From positions 1 to 39,925 of IMG/VR virus record IMGVR_UViG_3300032050_000321: 39,925 nucleotides of DNA. One strand, given 5' to 3'. Position numbers and translations under genes: made by a program. The DNA is from a virus. Positions 1 through 9,029 of the stretch are shown piece by piece (positions within the stretch are counted from its first letter, which is position 1; each line of letters begins with the position of its first letter). The notes beneath the pieces were generated by a model that saw nothing but the letters and a program-made list of their open reading frames with translations, did no database searches and was not told where the DNA came from.

Positions 1-1
1 C

Positions 2-331
2 AAAGCCCGTCATGCTTTTAAGGCGGTACGTAGTAGGAAAGAAGGCGAAATCACAATCATGACCGCTATGGCGGAGTGGCGTAGGCTAGACCAGATACGC
101 CGCATGGAGTTGGAAGTAAAAGATTTTCTGATCCAACAGTTCGGGCAGTTCAAGGGTGAGGAAGAGTTCGAGAAGGTCAAGAAGATTAAAGATGACATGA
201 TTGCCCGTCATGCCAAGAGTAAAGATGCAATGGGCAGGGATATAGAGAAGTTACGAGAGTTGCAGATTATTTGTGTGACGCTGGCGTTTCTGGTTGTCAC
301 TATTTATTACATCATGAAGGGTCACCTGTAA
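2..331 (+). CDS. Partial small coiled-coil protein with C-terminal membrane anchor
   Basis: The reading frame is open to the left edge of the window, so the gene probably starts outside it. ATG codons at 59 and 68 are alternative starts, but neither has a well-spaced ribosome binding site. A different frame ends with TGA at 60-62, so an ATGA overlap with an upstream gene is also possible. The product is rich in charged residues (EEEFEKVKKIKDDM) and looks helical, then ends in one hydrophobic segment (IICVTLAFLVVTIYYIM) about five residues before the stop. This is a tail-anchored layout. It precedes a second membrane protein, a holin and an endolysin, so a role in lysis is a reasonable inference. 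I do not recognise the family. Its stop overlaps the next start (TAATG). Confidence 0.6.
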   Translation, partial: KARHAFKAVRSRKEGEITIMTAMAEWRRLDQIRRMELEVKDFLIQQFGQFKGEEEFEKVKKIKDDMIARHAKSKDAMGRDIEKLRELQIICVTLAFLVVTIYYIMKGHL

Positions 332-945
332 TGGCTGAGAAACTAAACGCTAATGACACGCTCTCTAAGGTGCTGGCGTATGTTGACTCGCCGTTTAAAC
401 TCTTTGCCATGATCATGATGGCGGTGCTGGCCTTTGGTGGTTGGATGCTGTATGACAACAAAGACCTGATCGTAGGCACCTACAAAGAACACCAGAAGTT
501 GCCGGACATTGTGGAAGACCGGGTTGAGGACGCTGTAGCCCACCTGTTTAAGACTACGGGTGCAACTACCGTGGCAGTGTTTAAGGTGAACCCCCTGCTG
601 GGAACCCGGGTGCAGTATCGGGCGTATACCAAAGAAGGCAGGGACAAGACAAACGACGGGCTGGATGTAGGACTCTTTACAACCAACCAAGCCAACAATC
701 AGGACGTAGTTAACCTCATGGCAGGCAACGTTCCGTGTAGTGATTACAAGGCGGCGCAGTCAGAGATTGGCCTGTGGTACATCGAGAAGGGTATGCGGTT
801 TGGGTGCAGGATTAGTGTCCCGCCTGAGCCGAGTCGGTTTATAGGACAGATTACCGTGGGATGGGACAAGCCCCCCGCTGATTTAGATCAAACCCGGGCG
901 ATGCTTAATATCGCCGCAACCATGCTTTCAAGGAGTAAGAAATAA
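331..945 (+). CDS. Membrane-anchored protein with a soluble GAF-like domain, lysis region
   Basis: A protein of 204 residues. The start at 331 is chosen because it overlaps the previous stop (TAATG); an in-frame ATG at 271 would overlap the previous gene by 60 bases. Residues about 22-40 (LFAMIMMAVLAFGGWMLY) form a single membrane helix. The remaining 160 residues are soluble, with alternating beta strands and helices, for example TTVAVFKVNPLLGTRVQYRA and RFIGQITVGWD, which look like a GAF or PAS-type sensor fold. It ends in TAATG shared with the holin gene. The order tail-anchored protein, this protein, holin, peptidase suggests a part in control or execution of lysis. This is inference from position; the domain call is only a resemblance. 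Confidence 0.75.
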   Translation: MAEKLNANDTLSKVLAYVDSPFKLFAMIMMAVLAFGGWMLYDNKDLIVGTYKEHQKLPDIVEDRVEDAVAHLFKTTGATTVAVFKVNPLLGTRVQYRAYTKEGRDKTNDGLDVGLFTTNQANNQDVVNLMAGNVPCSDYKAAQSEIGLWYIEKGMRFGCRISVPPEPSRFIGQITVGWDKPPADLDQTRAMLNIAATMLSRSKK

Positions 946-1358
946 TGTTACCCATAGCCGCACTATTAAGTATTGGTGAAAAGGTACTGGACAAGGTTTT
1001 ACCTGACCCAGAGGCACGGGCTAAGGCGCAAGCAATGCTTTTAGAGATGCAGCAAAAAGGAGAACTTGCCAAACTCCAAGCCGACATGAATGAGCAGGAT
1101 AACCTGACCAAACGGGCTGAGGCCGATATGAAGTCGGACTCATGGCTATCTAAGAACATCCGGCCTATGACGCTAATCTTTATTTTGCTGACATACACCG
1201 TATTTGGGATGATGTCTGCTTGGGAGATTGAGGTAAACAATAACTATGTAGAACTCTTGGGCCAGTGGGGGATGCTAATTATGTCCTTCTATTTTGGCGG
1301 GCGTACCCTTGAGAAGATCATGGACATGAAGGCGAAGAAAGATGCAACTAACAAATAA
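945..1358 (+). CDS. Holin, GTA_holin_3TM-like
   Basis: A protein of 137 residues resembling the holin family described for gene-transfer-agent release (GTA_holin_3TM). A short N-terminal hydrophobic stretch (MLPIAALLSIG) precedes a charged helical region (about residues 20-70) containing DPEARAKAQAMLLEMQQKGE. Two clear membrane helices follow: PMTLIFILLTYTVFGMMSAW (about 74-93) and the region around WGMLIMSFYFGG (about 109-120). The product ends in a lysine-rich tail. Holins make holes in the inner membrane that let the endolysin reach the cell wall. The gene overlaps the downstream peptidase gene by 17 bases, which fits a holin-endolysin pair. Length and topology match the family; assignment is from the pattern alone. 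Confidence 0.8.
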   Translation: MLPIAALLSIGEKVLDKVLPDPEARAKAQAMLLEMQQKGELAKLQADMNEQDNLTKRAEADMKSDSWLSKNIRPMTLIFILLTYTVFGMMSAWEIEVNNNYVELLGQWGMLIMSFYFGGRTLEKIMDMKAKKDATNK

Positions 1359-1806
1359 CTTTTCTCTTGCCGAGATGGTGAAGTCTGATACTGCACTGCG
1401 GCATGACATGGACAACACACCGGGGGAGGCTGAGATTGCTAATCTTAAAACGCTCTGTGAAAAGGTATTGCAGCCTGTCCGAGACCAATTCAAAACCGGG
1501 GTCAAGGTCAACTCAGGGTTCCGACATCCCGAGGTCAACGCAAAGGTGGGAGGCTCCAAAACGTCCGATCATTGTAAAGGACAAGCCGCTGACATTGAGA
1601 TTCCCGGTATTGCCAACGCAGACTTAGCCGTGTGGATTATGGACAACCTTGAGTACACCCAGTTGATCCTTGAGTTCTACACCCCCGGCGTGCCTGATTC
1701 GGGCTGGGTGCATGTTTCCTACGACCCTGCTAACCTCAAGAAGCAGAACTTGACGGCTACCAAGCAGGGCGGTAAAACAGTGTATCTGCCGGGACTTGTA
1801 GCCTAA
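1342..1806 (+). CDS. M15-family peptidase, probable endolysin
   Basis: A protein of 154 residues with the zinc-site pattern of the M15 (VanY/D-Ala-D-Ala carboxypeptidase-like) family. The metal ligands appear to be H77 and D84 in SDHCKGQAADIE and H124 in GWVHVSY. N-terminal residues 1-60 include the NFSLAEMVKSDTA segment typical of phage and GTA Peptidase_M15_3 proteins. It is expected to cut peptide cross-links in peptidoglycan at the end of infection. There is no signal peptide, so it needs the holin encoded just upstream, with which it overlaps by 17 bases. Its stop overlaps the next start (TAATG). The family call is strong; the exact bond cleaved is not visible. Confidence 0.9.
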   Translation: MQLTNNFSLAEMVKSDTALRHDMDNTPGEAEIANLKTLCEKVLQPVRDQFKTGVKVNSGFRHPEVNAKVGGSKTSDHCKGQAADIEIPGIANADLAVWIMDNLEYTQLILEFYTPGVPDSGWVHVSYDPANLKKQNLTATKQGGKTVYLPGLVA

Positions 1807-2477
1807 TGAAAACTTTGCATTTTCCTATTACTGTTGTTGATGATTTTTTTGATTACCCAGATGAGGTAAGAGAATTTGCTTTACAACAAGAATATCTACC
1901 TGATCCTGATAACAAATGGCCCGGCAAACGTAGTAAACCTTTACACGAACTAAACCCCACTTTATTTAACAACACAATAAATAAAGTTATCTATTTATTT
2001 TATAACTCAAATAAAACAAAGATTTCGTGGAACACCGCCGCACAGTTTCAAAAAGTAGATAGCAAGTACATTGAAGGGTGGGTTCATGCTGATGAAAATA
2101 TATGCACGGGGATTATTTATTTATCCAAATCAAAAAATAAATGTGGCACTACAATTTATAGACCCACAGACCCTATAAACGCCAACTTAAAAAATTTAGA
2201 TAAAAAAATAAAGAGTTTTAAAAATACAGATTTAATTACAAATACTAATGATTTTAGGTTGGAGAACAATAAACAATTTAGACCAACAGTTACTATACAA
2301 GAAGAATACAATCGTTTAGTTCTTTTTGACGGTCATTTATTACATAGCGCAAATGAATTTTATGGAAATGAAGACGATTCTGCACGCCTAACTTTAGTGT
2401 TTTTTGTTAAACAAATTCATATCCATGAAGAAGACACAGTTTTTCCTGTGCCTCGCATGAGAAAGTATCTTTGGTGA
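1806..2477 (+). CDS. 2-oxoglutarate/Fe(II)-dependent oxygenase-like protein
   Basis: A protein of 223 residues with the iron-binding triad of the double-stranded beta-helix oxygenases: H94 and D96 in WVHADE, and H180 in GHLLHSANE. R194 in ARLTLVFFV is the likely 2-oxoglutarate-binding arginine. Such enzymes use Fe(II), oxygen and 2-oxoglutarate to hydroxylate proteins, nucleic acids or small molecules; the substrate here cannot be read from the sequence. The gene sits between the endolysin and the tail genes with a TAATG overlap upstream. It is visibly more AT-rich than both neighbours (runs such as aaataaa and many AAA, TTA and AAT codons), which suggests a later acquisition. Many Caudoviricetes carry related enzymes in virion modules. 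Confidence 0.75.
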   Translation: MKTLHFPITVVDDFFDYPDEVREFALQQEYLPDPDNKWPGKRSKPLHELNPTLFNNTINKVIYLFYNSNKTKISWNTAAQFQKVDSKYIEGWVHADENICTGIIYLSKSKNKCGTTIYRPTDPINANLKNLDKKIKSFKNTDLITNTNDFRLENNKQFRPTVTIQEEYNRLVLFDGHLLHSANEFYGNEDDSARLTLVFFVKQIHIHEEDTVFPVPRMRKYLW

Positions 2478-2480
2478 CTT

Positions 2481-4388
2481 ATGCCATTTATAGCACTTAG
2501 ATTTAAGCCGGGAATAAACCGAGATCAGACCAACTACTCTAACGAGGGTGGCTGGTTCGAGGGAGACAAAATTCGCTTCCTTTCGGGTTTCCCCCAGAAG
2601 ATTGGTGGCTGGCTTAAACAGACGCCCAATACATTTCTTGGTACCTGCCGCCAACTATTTAACTATGCAACAACTTTTGGGGATAACCTTCTAGCCGTTG
2701 GGACAAACTTAAAGTTATACATAGAAGCAGGCGGTTATTTTTATGACATTACCCCACTCCAATCCACAACGGCTGCTGGAGATGTAACATTTGCTGCTGT
2801 TAACGGATCTTCTACCATAACAGTTTCAGATACCAGCAACCCAGCCCAAGTAGGTAATTACGTTCAGTTTACTGGCGCTGTTTCTTTGGGCGGTAATGTC
2901 ACGGCTGCGATCTTAAACGTCAACCAAGGCTTTGAGATTACTACATTGGTCAACGCCAACGCTTACACAATTGTTGTTCCAGTAACGGCTAATGCTTCTG
3001 ATGCAGGTAATGGCGGCTCTGCAACGGTTGGTAAGTATCAAATAAACGCCGGTACTCCCGGTGGTACGTTTGGTTATGGCTGGGGTACGGACACTTGGAG
3101 CCGCCTTGAGTGGGGCCTTGGTGGCACAATACCTGTTGCTTTAAGTGGTAGCGATTGGTGGTATGACAACTTTGATAACGATTTAGTTGCCAATCTTAGA
3201 GATGGCCCTGTTTACTATTGGGAGCGCGGGTCTTCTACTAACCCCGGAACAGCCCTTCAGACCAATGCAATTCTTCTTTCAGTAAAGGCTACCGCAGATG
3301 GATACAACGCCAATGCAGTACCAACCAAGGTTATGCAGGTTCTTGTATCGCAAAACGACAAGCATCTTCTCGCTTTTGGGAGTGTGCCTTTTGGTTCTAC
3401 TAATGTGGCTGATTTTGACCCCCTTCTTATTAGGTGGGCTGATCAGGATAATCCGGGTCAATGGACTCCGACGCCTACCAACTCTGCGGGATTTATAAGA
3501 GTTTCTAGGGGTTCAAGGATTGTCCGTGCTCTACCAACCCGGCAAGAGATCTTGGTGTGGACAGAATCACACCTTTATTCCTTCCAATACCTTGGAACCA
3601 CAGACGTATTTGGGCTACAAGAATTAGCAGACAACATCTCTATCCTTAGCCCACGGGCTGCTGTAACCGTAAATAACATAACTTACTGGATGGGGAACGA
3701 AAAGTTTTATGTCTATTCAGGTCGTGTTGAAACGCTTCCTTGCACTTTGCGACAGTTTATCTTTCAAGATATTAATTTTGGTCAGGCCGACACTATTATT
3801 TCTGGCTCAAACGAGGGTTGGAACGAAGTTTGGTGGATATACCCAAGTTCTAACTCCGCTTATCCTAACCGTTATGTAATCTATAACTACCTTGAGCGTA
3901 TCTGGTACTACGGGAATATTGATCGTACCGCATGGTTAGACAGTCCGTTGCGTGAGTATCCTATGGCAGTCAATACACCCGGTGGCACCAGCACTGGGGT
4001 TCTCTATGACCAAGAAAATGGTTTAGACGACGACGGTGCTCCTATAACGGCTTACATTCAATCATCTGACTTTGATATTGCCGATGGTGAACAGTTTATG
4101 TTGACTCGTCGTATGCTTCCAGATATTAATTTTTCTAACTCAACCGCCGCTGCACCAGAAGTAACGCTACAGATTCGCCCCCGTAACTTCCCCGGGTCAG
4201 GCTTCCAACCTGTAGGTACGACGGACTCTAAGCCGGTGATTGAGACTGCGGTAGATGTTTATACGGAGCAGGTGTTTATCCGTGCCCGTGCTCGGCAGAT
4301 GGCGTTAAAGATTAGTTCAGAGGACTTAGGTGTTAATTGGCAGTTAGGTGTGCCGAGATTAGATGCTCGTGTGGATGGTAAACGCTAA
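2481..4388 (+). CDS. Virion protein, P22 gp10-like stabilisation/tail accessory factor family
   Basis: A protein of 635 residues rich in Gly, Asn, Thr and aromatic residues, with the beta-rich look of a phage tail or tail-hub protein. The N-terminus has a conserved opening, GGWFEGDKIRFLSGFPQKIG, that I associate with short-tailed phage stabilisation proteins related to P22 gp10. These sit below the portal and seal DNA in the capsid. About residues 95-190 (nucleotides 2760-3060) look like an inserted Ig-like or low-complexity beta domain (VTANASDAGNGGSATVG). Tryptophan-rich repeats such as WNEVWWIYP and ERIWYYGN suggest a propeller fold. It overlaps the next gene by one base (TAATG). The family call rests on recall and position, with no alignment. 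Confidence 0.6.
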   Translation: MPFIALRFKPGINRDQTNYSNEGGWFEGDKIRFLSGFPQKIGGWLKQTPNTFLGTCRQLFNYATTFGDNLLAVGTNLKLYIEAGGYFYDITPLQSTTAAGDVTFAAVNGSSTITVSDTSNPAQVGNYVQFTGAVSLGGNVTAAILNVNQGFEITTLVNANAYTIVVPVTANASDAGNGGSATVGKYQINAGTPGGTFGYGWGTDTWSRLEWGLGGTIPVALSGSDWWYDNFDNDLVANLRDGPVYYWERGSSTNPGTALQTNAILLSVKATADGYNANAVPTKVMQVLVSQNDKHLLAFGSVPFGSTNVADFDPLLIRWADQDNPGQWTPTPTNSAGFIRVSRGSRIVRALPTRQEILVWTESHLYSFQYLGTTDVFGLQELADNISILSPRAAVTVNNITYWMGNEKFYVYSGRVETLPCTLRQFIFQDINFGQADTIISGSNEGWNEVWWIYPSSNSAYPNRYVIYNYLERIWYYGNIDRTAWLDSPLREYPMAVNTPGGTSTGVLYDQENGLDDDGAPITAYIQSSDFDIADGEQFMLTRRMLPDINFSNSTAAAPEVTLQIRPRNFPGSGFQPVGTTDSKPVIETAVDVYTEQVFIRARARQMALKISSEDLGVNWQLGVPRLDARVDGKR

Positions 4389-5167
4389 TGGCACTTGAGA
4401 AGTTTCAGGCGCCAGCATTACCGGTACCGCCTGTTGAATACGACCAGAGATACCACACGGATCTGATTCGTATACTTCGCCTCTACTTTAACCAACTAGA
4501 CTCGCTTACTCCCAACCAAGCCAACTCGTACCGTGCGGATAACTTTTATGGTGGAGACTTTGTTGGGTATGGTCAAAACTTAGTCTTTCCTCATATTGCC
4601 GCATCTGACTCAACAGATCAGATTGCTACAGGAAATAATACTGCCACTCAGGTTAAGTTCAATACGCTTGACTCTAGTTTTGGTTGGACTCTTAATCCGT
4701 CCGGCTCGGCAACGGCTACCTATGACGGGGTTTATAAAATTACTTTTAGCCTTCAGTTGATTAATTCGGCAAATGCTATCCACTACGCCACAGTTTGGCT
4801 TAAAGTTAATAATATAAATGTAGACAACTCAGCCACAATCTTTACTATCCCAGCCCGTAAAAGTGCGTCGCCGGGGGAAGAAGGCTATATTTGCGGGTAT
4901 TCCGAGGCTACTTTTACTGTTATCGCTGGGGATGAGGTTGAGTTGTACTGGGCAACAGATTTGGCTGGCAACCCCACCTCTCCAACAAACGGTGTCTATA
5001 TTTACCACGACGGCCCCCAAGTCTCACCCTTTGTCAGACCTGCCATCCCCTCGGTTATAGGGTCAATCACGTTTGTTTCCTCACTCCTATATAAGACTGT
5101 AGTACGCCTTTCTTCGGTATCCGCTTCTGGCTCTGTGGGAACAGTCTCAGTTACCATAGCCCCATAG
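4388..5167 (+). CDS. Tail fibre or virion decoration protein, C1q/TNF-like fold suspected
   Basis: A protein of 259 residues. The N-terminus (about 1-50) is short, helical and likely an attachment region (YHTDLIRILRLYFNQLDSL). Residues 85-215 form a beta-sandwich pattern with QVKFNTLDSSFGWTL, DGVYKITFSLQL and FTVIAGDEVELYWAT, which resembles C1q/TNF-like jelly-roll domains of receptor-binding tips. Its start overlaps the previous stop. Thirty-two bases separate it from the next gene. A role in host recognition or as an appendage joined to the tail hub is inferred from fold pattern and order; a simple structural spacer is also possible. Confidence 0.6.
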   Translation: MALEKFQAPALPVPPVEYDQRYHTDLIRILRLYFNQLDSLTPNQANSYRADNFYGGDFVGYGQNLVFPHIAASDSTDQIATGNNTATQVKFNTLDSSFGWTLNPSGSATATYDGVYKITFSLQLINSANAIHYATVWLKVNNINVDNSATIFTIPARKSASPGEEGYICGYSEATFTVIAGDEVELYWATDLAGNPTSPTNGVYIYHDGPQVSPFVRPAIPSVIGSITFVSSLLYKTVVRLSSVSASGSVGTVSVTIAP

Positions 5168-5199
5168 ACTTCACTTGACAAATTCAGGATAATCCCATT

Positions 5200-7647
5200 A
5201 TGCAATATCCCACCATAGGTCAACCCCAATACGGATTCGCTCCCACCATGCCCGGTATGGCTAGTGGTGGTCTGGCGTCCTTACCTGTTAAACGGTTTCA
5301 AAGAGGGGGCCTATCAGATACCGCTATTGGTGGACTGTTTGCTCCTACCCAAGTAGGGCCGCTATCGGTAACTCCGGCTAGTATGATTGGATTAGTTGCC
5401 CCACCTCCTATTTCTGCCCCCCTCGCGGCGTTAAGTGCCTACAACGCTTTTATGGCAAAGCAAGATCCAGCCCCAATCATGGAGGCTAAAACCGCAGCGG
5501 AAGTAGAAGCCCAACAAGCCCAAAAGGACACCGATATTGCTGCGGTGCAAGATGCTGAAGATCAAGCACTAGGCCAACTAGCCGCTATGACCCAACAACA
5601 GCAACAGCAAGAACAAGACCCCTCAACTCCCGATATTTCTGATGTTGCCGCCACTGTCGCCGCTACACAGGATGCTGTTGATGCTGAGGGTGGTCAGACT
5701 GTAGGCGCCCCTGCCCCCGCTTCCACTACTGCTGGTACTGGCACTGATACTGGGGCTGGGGCTGGAACCCCCTCCATAGGAGATCAGCAAAGCGTTGACT
5801 CTAATATGAACGTCCAAGATGCCCCTAGCGACGGTGGTGGCGGGGGTAGTAGTTGCTTCCTTACAACTGCGGCAGTTAAGCATATGGGTCAAAAGGACAA
5901 TGGCGAGGTGCTAAATACCCTTCGTAATTTCCGCGATACCTACATGCAAAAAGATAGGGAAAAAAATAAAGACGTTCAGTGGTATTACACCAACGCCCCT
6001 CGAATTATGCGTGCTTTAGACGCTAGAAAAGATGCTGGATCGGTTTATAGGGAAATGTATAACGACTACGTAATCCCAGCATATAGGAACATTAAGGCTG
6101 GTAAAAATGCTGAAGCCTATGCGGATTACAAAAGATTAGTTAACTTTGCTAAACGCGAGTCAGGTATTGATAATGAGGCTTTAACCCCTAAACCCAAACA
6201 CTATATGTATGGCGGGCAAGTTATGAACTACGAACAAGGCGGTCTTGCTGCGGCGCAACAAACACAAAGTAAAGGCCGTGGTCAGGACACGATGCTTGTC
6301 CACATGACACCAAAAGAAGTTGGTGGGCTACAGGCTTTGGCTATGGCTCACGGTGGTTCGCTCACTATTAACCCCCAGACTGGGCTACCCGAAGCAGGGT
6401 TTTTAAGTGCCATTCTTCCAATGGTGGCTGGCTTTGCTCTTGGGCCTGCTGGATTTGGCCTTATGTCATCTGCATTAGGCGCAGGCGCCGTGGTAGGTGG
6501 GTTGACTGGATTGGCTACGGGAAGCCTTAAGAAGGGCTTGATGGCGGGTCTAGGAGCCTACGGTGGCTTTGGTTTAGGTGAAGGTTTAGTAAGTGCGGCT
6601 ACCCCAGTCGAAGCGGCTGCAACTCAAGTGACACAAGCCCCTACAAGCGCCTTTAACTTAGCACAAAGCAATATTGATCCGTCCATATTAGAAAGTGGTT
6701 TAGGGGCCGGTAGTAAAGAATCCATCATGCAACAAGCAATGCAATCCCCTGCGTATCAACAAGCATTAACAAGTCCTCAGTTGGGGTCTTCTGCTTTAGA
6801 TACTATGAGCGCAGCCGATGTGGCTCAGGCTAAGGTTCTACCGGGGCAAATGATTACTACAACTCCAGCGATACCCGCACCTGCGGGTTTTGAAGCCGCC
6901 ACGAGTGGGTTTGAGAACGTATTTAAACCTGCTGCTGAGGGCGGTGCTGAGTACCGCAAAGCGTTTGGTGCGGCCCTTCCATATGGAACTACAGTAGCCG
7001 CAGGTGCGCCATTGGCTATGGCAGCAGCAGAACCCCCAAAAGGCCCCGAACCATCAAAATCCTTTATTCGTGGTTACGATTTAGACATTACCAACCCATC
7101 GGGCACGCCTCAGTACACTCCACAGGACACAAGAGAGCGGGAGCAGGTACGTTATGCATTCAGCCCACGGCCTATCTATGAGGCCGCTCAAGGTGGTCTA
7201 ACCGCCCTAAATGGGCAAACTTACGATGATGAGTACGGTAGGGATGAGTACGCTCCGGGCGGCTCTGTAAAAAAACGTAAGGTAACTTCACTTAGGGGAA
7301 ACCCTTATTACAAGTTTGCCCAAGATCGTAAAGATTCCAGCATGGAAGCCGCTATAGATCAAAACTTTGCCAAGGGTGGTTTGGGTGCGTTACCCCCACG
7401 GTTTCTGTCGGGCGGTGGCGACGGTATGAGTGACTCAATCAAGGCGCGTATTGGTGGGGTGCAAGAGGCTCGACTGGCTGATGGTGAGTTTGTGGTTCCG
7501 GCAGATGTGGTATCTCATCTTGGTAATGGGTCAAGCAAAGCCGGGGCTAAGAAGTTGTATGCGATGATGGACAAAATTAGAAAAGCAAGGACGGGGCGTA
7601 AGAGTCAAGCACCCGAAGTCAACGCACGAAAATACATGCCTGCATGA
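5200..7647 (+). CDS. Large Gly/Ala-rich virion protein with CFLTTAA-type domain and conserved C-terminal module
   Basis: A protein of 815 residues, probably an internal or ejected virion protein. The first 215 residues are low complexity, rich in Ala, Gln, Pro, Thr and Gly. A glycine linker (GGGGGSS) then leads to a compact domain that starts with CFLTTAAVKHMG at residues 219-230 and continues through LRNFRDTYMQ and NAPRIMRALDARKD. This resembles the 'CFI/CFLTTA' box seen in several unrelated proteins. Hydrophobic Gly/Ala stretches (about 400-470) could contact membrane. The last 70 residues (RLADGEFVVPADVVSHLGNG onward) are a module I associate with short-tailed marine and freshwater phage tail proteins. 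GGL(T/A)-type motifs recur through the chain. Its stop overlaps the GNAT gene start (ATGA). Confidence 0.7.
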   Translation: MQYPTIGQPQYGFAPTMPGMASGGLASLPVKRFQRGGLSDTAIGGLFAPTQVGPLSVTPASMIGLVAPPPISAPLAALSAYNAFMAKQDPAPIMEAKTAAEVEAQQAQKDTDIAAVQDAEDQALGQLAAMTQQQQQQEQDPSTPDISDVAATVAATQDAVDAEGGQTVGAPAPASTTAGTGTDTGAGAGTPSIGDQQSVDSNMNVQDAPSDGGGGGSSCFLTTAAVKHMGQKDNGEVLNTLRNFRDTYMQKDREKNKDVQWYYTNAPRIMRALDARKDAGSVYREMYNDYVIPAYRNIKAGKNAEAYADYKRLVNFAKRESGIDNEALTPKPKHYMYGGQVMNYEQGGLAAAQQTQSKGRGQDTMLVHMTPKEVGGLQALAMAHGGSLTINPQTGLPEAGFLSAILPMVAGFALGPAGFGLMSSALGAGAVVGGLTGLATGSLKKGLMAGLGAYGGFGLGEGLVSAATPVEAAATQVTQAPTSAFNLAQSNIDPSILESGLGAGSKESIMQQAMQSPAYQQALTSPQLGSSALDTMSAADVAQAKVLPGQMITTTPAIPAPAGFEAATSGFENVFKPAAEGGAEYRKAFGAALPYGTTVAAGAPLAMAAAEPPKGPEPSKSFIRGYDLDITNPSGTPQYTPQDTREREQVRYAFSPRPIYEAAQGGLTALNGQTYDDEYGRDEYAPGGSVKKRKVTSLRGNPYYKFAQDRKDSSMEAAIDQNFAKGGLGALPPRFLSGGGDGMSDSIKARIGGVQEARLADGEFVVPADVVSHLGNGSSKAGAKKLYAMMDKIRKARTGRKSQAPEVNARKYMPA

Positions 7648-8105
7648 ACTACGAGATAACACTAGAGAAATTTAAAGAGACGTATTCAGAATTAGAGCCT
7701 TTATATAGGCAGCATTACTCAGAGATGGTTGAGCGGTTGGCAGAGCAAGGGGTGCAGTATTCTCCCTACAACCCAAGACTTGATGAGTATATAAGGGCTA
7801 GTGACGGTGGGTGGTTGTTAACTTTTGTGTTAAGGCTAGATGGTAAAGCAGTTGGGTACAGCAATGTCTACATAACAAATGACATGCACAACCAAGACCT
7901 GATAGCACAAGAAGATACCGTTTTTGTTTTGAAAGAGCATCGAACGGGTTGGGGACGAAAGTTAATTAGAGCAGTGCACGAAGAATTAGAGAAACGTGGT
8001 GTTAAGAGATTAAACATTACGACAGCAACAGACTTGAGAGTGTCAAAACTTTTATCTCGTATGGGGTATCAGCATACAGCCCATGCAATGACTGTAACTT
8101 TTTGA
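7644..8105 (+). CDS. GNAT-family N-acetyltransferase
   Basis: A protein of 153 residues with the GNAT fold. The acetyl-CoA pyrophosphate-binding motif is seen at about residues 100-106 (RTGWGRK). It is preceded by the beta-4 strand EDTVFVLKEH and followed by the helix LIRAVHEELEKRG and the beta-5 strand RLNITTATD. The end has the RMGYQ turn common in the family. The enzyme should transfer an acetyl group from acetyl-CoA to an amine; the acceptor is unknown. It lies inside the virion module with an ATGA overlap to the gene before and 11 bases to the gene after, so it is expressed with late genes. Acetylation of a virion protein or of a host target are both possible. Confidence 0.85.
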   Translation: MNYEITLEKFKETYSELEPLYRQHYSEMVERLAEQGVQYSPYNPRLDEYIRASDGGWLLTFVLRLDGKAVGYSNVYITNDMHNQDLIAQEDTVFVLKEHRTGWGRKLIRAVHEELEKRGVKRLNITTATDLRVSKLLSRMGYQHTAHAMTVTF

Positions 8106-8116
8106 GGTAACAAACT

Positions 8117-9022
8117 ATGTGTTCATCTTCAGCACCACCACAGCCAACCAGTACGTCGCAAACGACGATACCTGAATACGCTAAACCATATGCGGAGAAG
8201 ATGCTTGGTAAGGCCGAGGCTATTACTGAAAGTCCGTATCAGACCTACGGTGGGCAGCGTATGGCTACTGCTACCCCAGAGCAACAAGCCGTTCGGCAAA
8301 ACGTGGCTGCTATGCAGCAACCCGGTCAATTTGCTGCTGGTACTGGGTTAGCCGCTGCTGGTGGGTTAGGCGCTCTTGGTGCAGGCCAACAGTATATGCA
8401 GATGGCTACTGATCCGATGGCGCAGCAAGCCTTTATGTCTCCCTATATGCAGAACGTGGTTGACCTGCAAAAGCAAGAAGCCATCCGTGACGCCCAGAAA
8501 GGGCAGTTGGCTCAGAACTTGGGCGCGGCTCGTCAGGGTACATATGGAGGTGCACGTCAACTTCTTGCTGGTACTGAACGTGAGCGCAACCTACAACAAA
8601 ATTTGGCAAACATTCAAGCAACTGGCGCACAGAAAGCCTACGAACAGGCCATGCAGGGTATGCAGTTTGGTACCTCAGCAGGTATACAAGGCGCCCAAGC
8701 CGCTTCTCAAGCAGGTGCTACATTGGGTCAACTGGGCATTGGACAGCAACAAACAGGTATTGATTTGGCTAAAGCACAAGAAGCCTTTGGTGCAATGGGG
8801 CAGGCAGAGCAACAGAAAGCCCTTGACCTCCAGTATCAGGACTTCTTACAACAGCAACAGTATCCGTACAAGCAACTTGGCTTTATGTCTGACATCCTCC
8901 GTGGAAGCGCAAACCTTGCGGCTACTGGAGGTAAGACTGTTTATGAGCCGCCTCCATCCGTAGCATCACAGATCGGTGGTTTGGGATTGGCTGGGCTTGG
9001 CGTATATAACCTTCTGAAGTGA
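8117..9022 (+). CDS. Probable internal virion protein, Gln/Ala-rich
   Basis: A protein of 301 residues with very high Ala, Gln and Gly content. The N-terminus (MCSSS and a Pro/Thr-rich stretch) leads into PEYAKPYAEKMLGKAEAI, then a long helical region with segments such as FMSPYMQNVVDLQKQEAIRD and LGAARQGTYGGARQLL. The C-terminus (SQIGGLGLAGLGVYNLLK) is hydrophobic and could insert into a membrane. This type is common next to giant ejection proteins in environmental short-tailed phages and is often annotated only as structural. A putative binding site (GAGG) lies nine bases before the ATG. The DNA-ejection role is inferred from composition and neighbours. Confidence 0.65.
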   Translation: MCSSSAPPQPTSTSQTTIPEYAKPYAEKMLGKAEAITESPYQTYGGQRMATATPEQQAVRQNVAAMQQPGQFAAGTGLAAAGGLGALGAGQQYMQMATDPMAQQAFMSPYMQNVVDLQKQEAIRDAQKGQLAQNLGAARQGTYGGARQLLAGTERERNLQQNLANIQATGAQKAYEQAMQGMQFGTSAGIQGAQAASQAGATLGQLGIGQQQTGIDLAKAQEAFGAMGQAEQQKALDLQYQDFLQQQQYPYKQLGFMSDILRGSANLAATGGKTVYEPPPSVASQIGGLGLAGLGVYNLLK

Positions 9023-9029
9023 GATTAAG

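Noticed and set aside
5174-5205. TTGACA before the 815-residue virion gene as a promoter
   Set aside because: The -35-like box is perfect, but at 17-18 bases only weak TTATGC/TATGCA follows and it would overlap the start codon.
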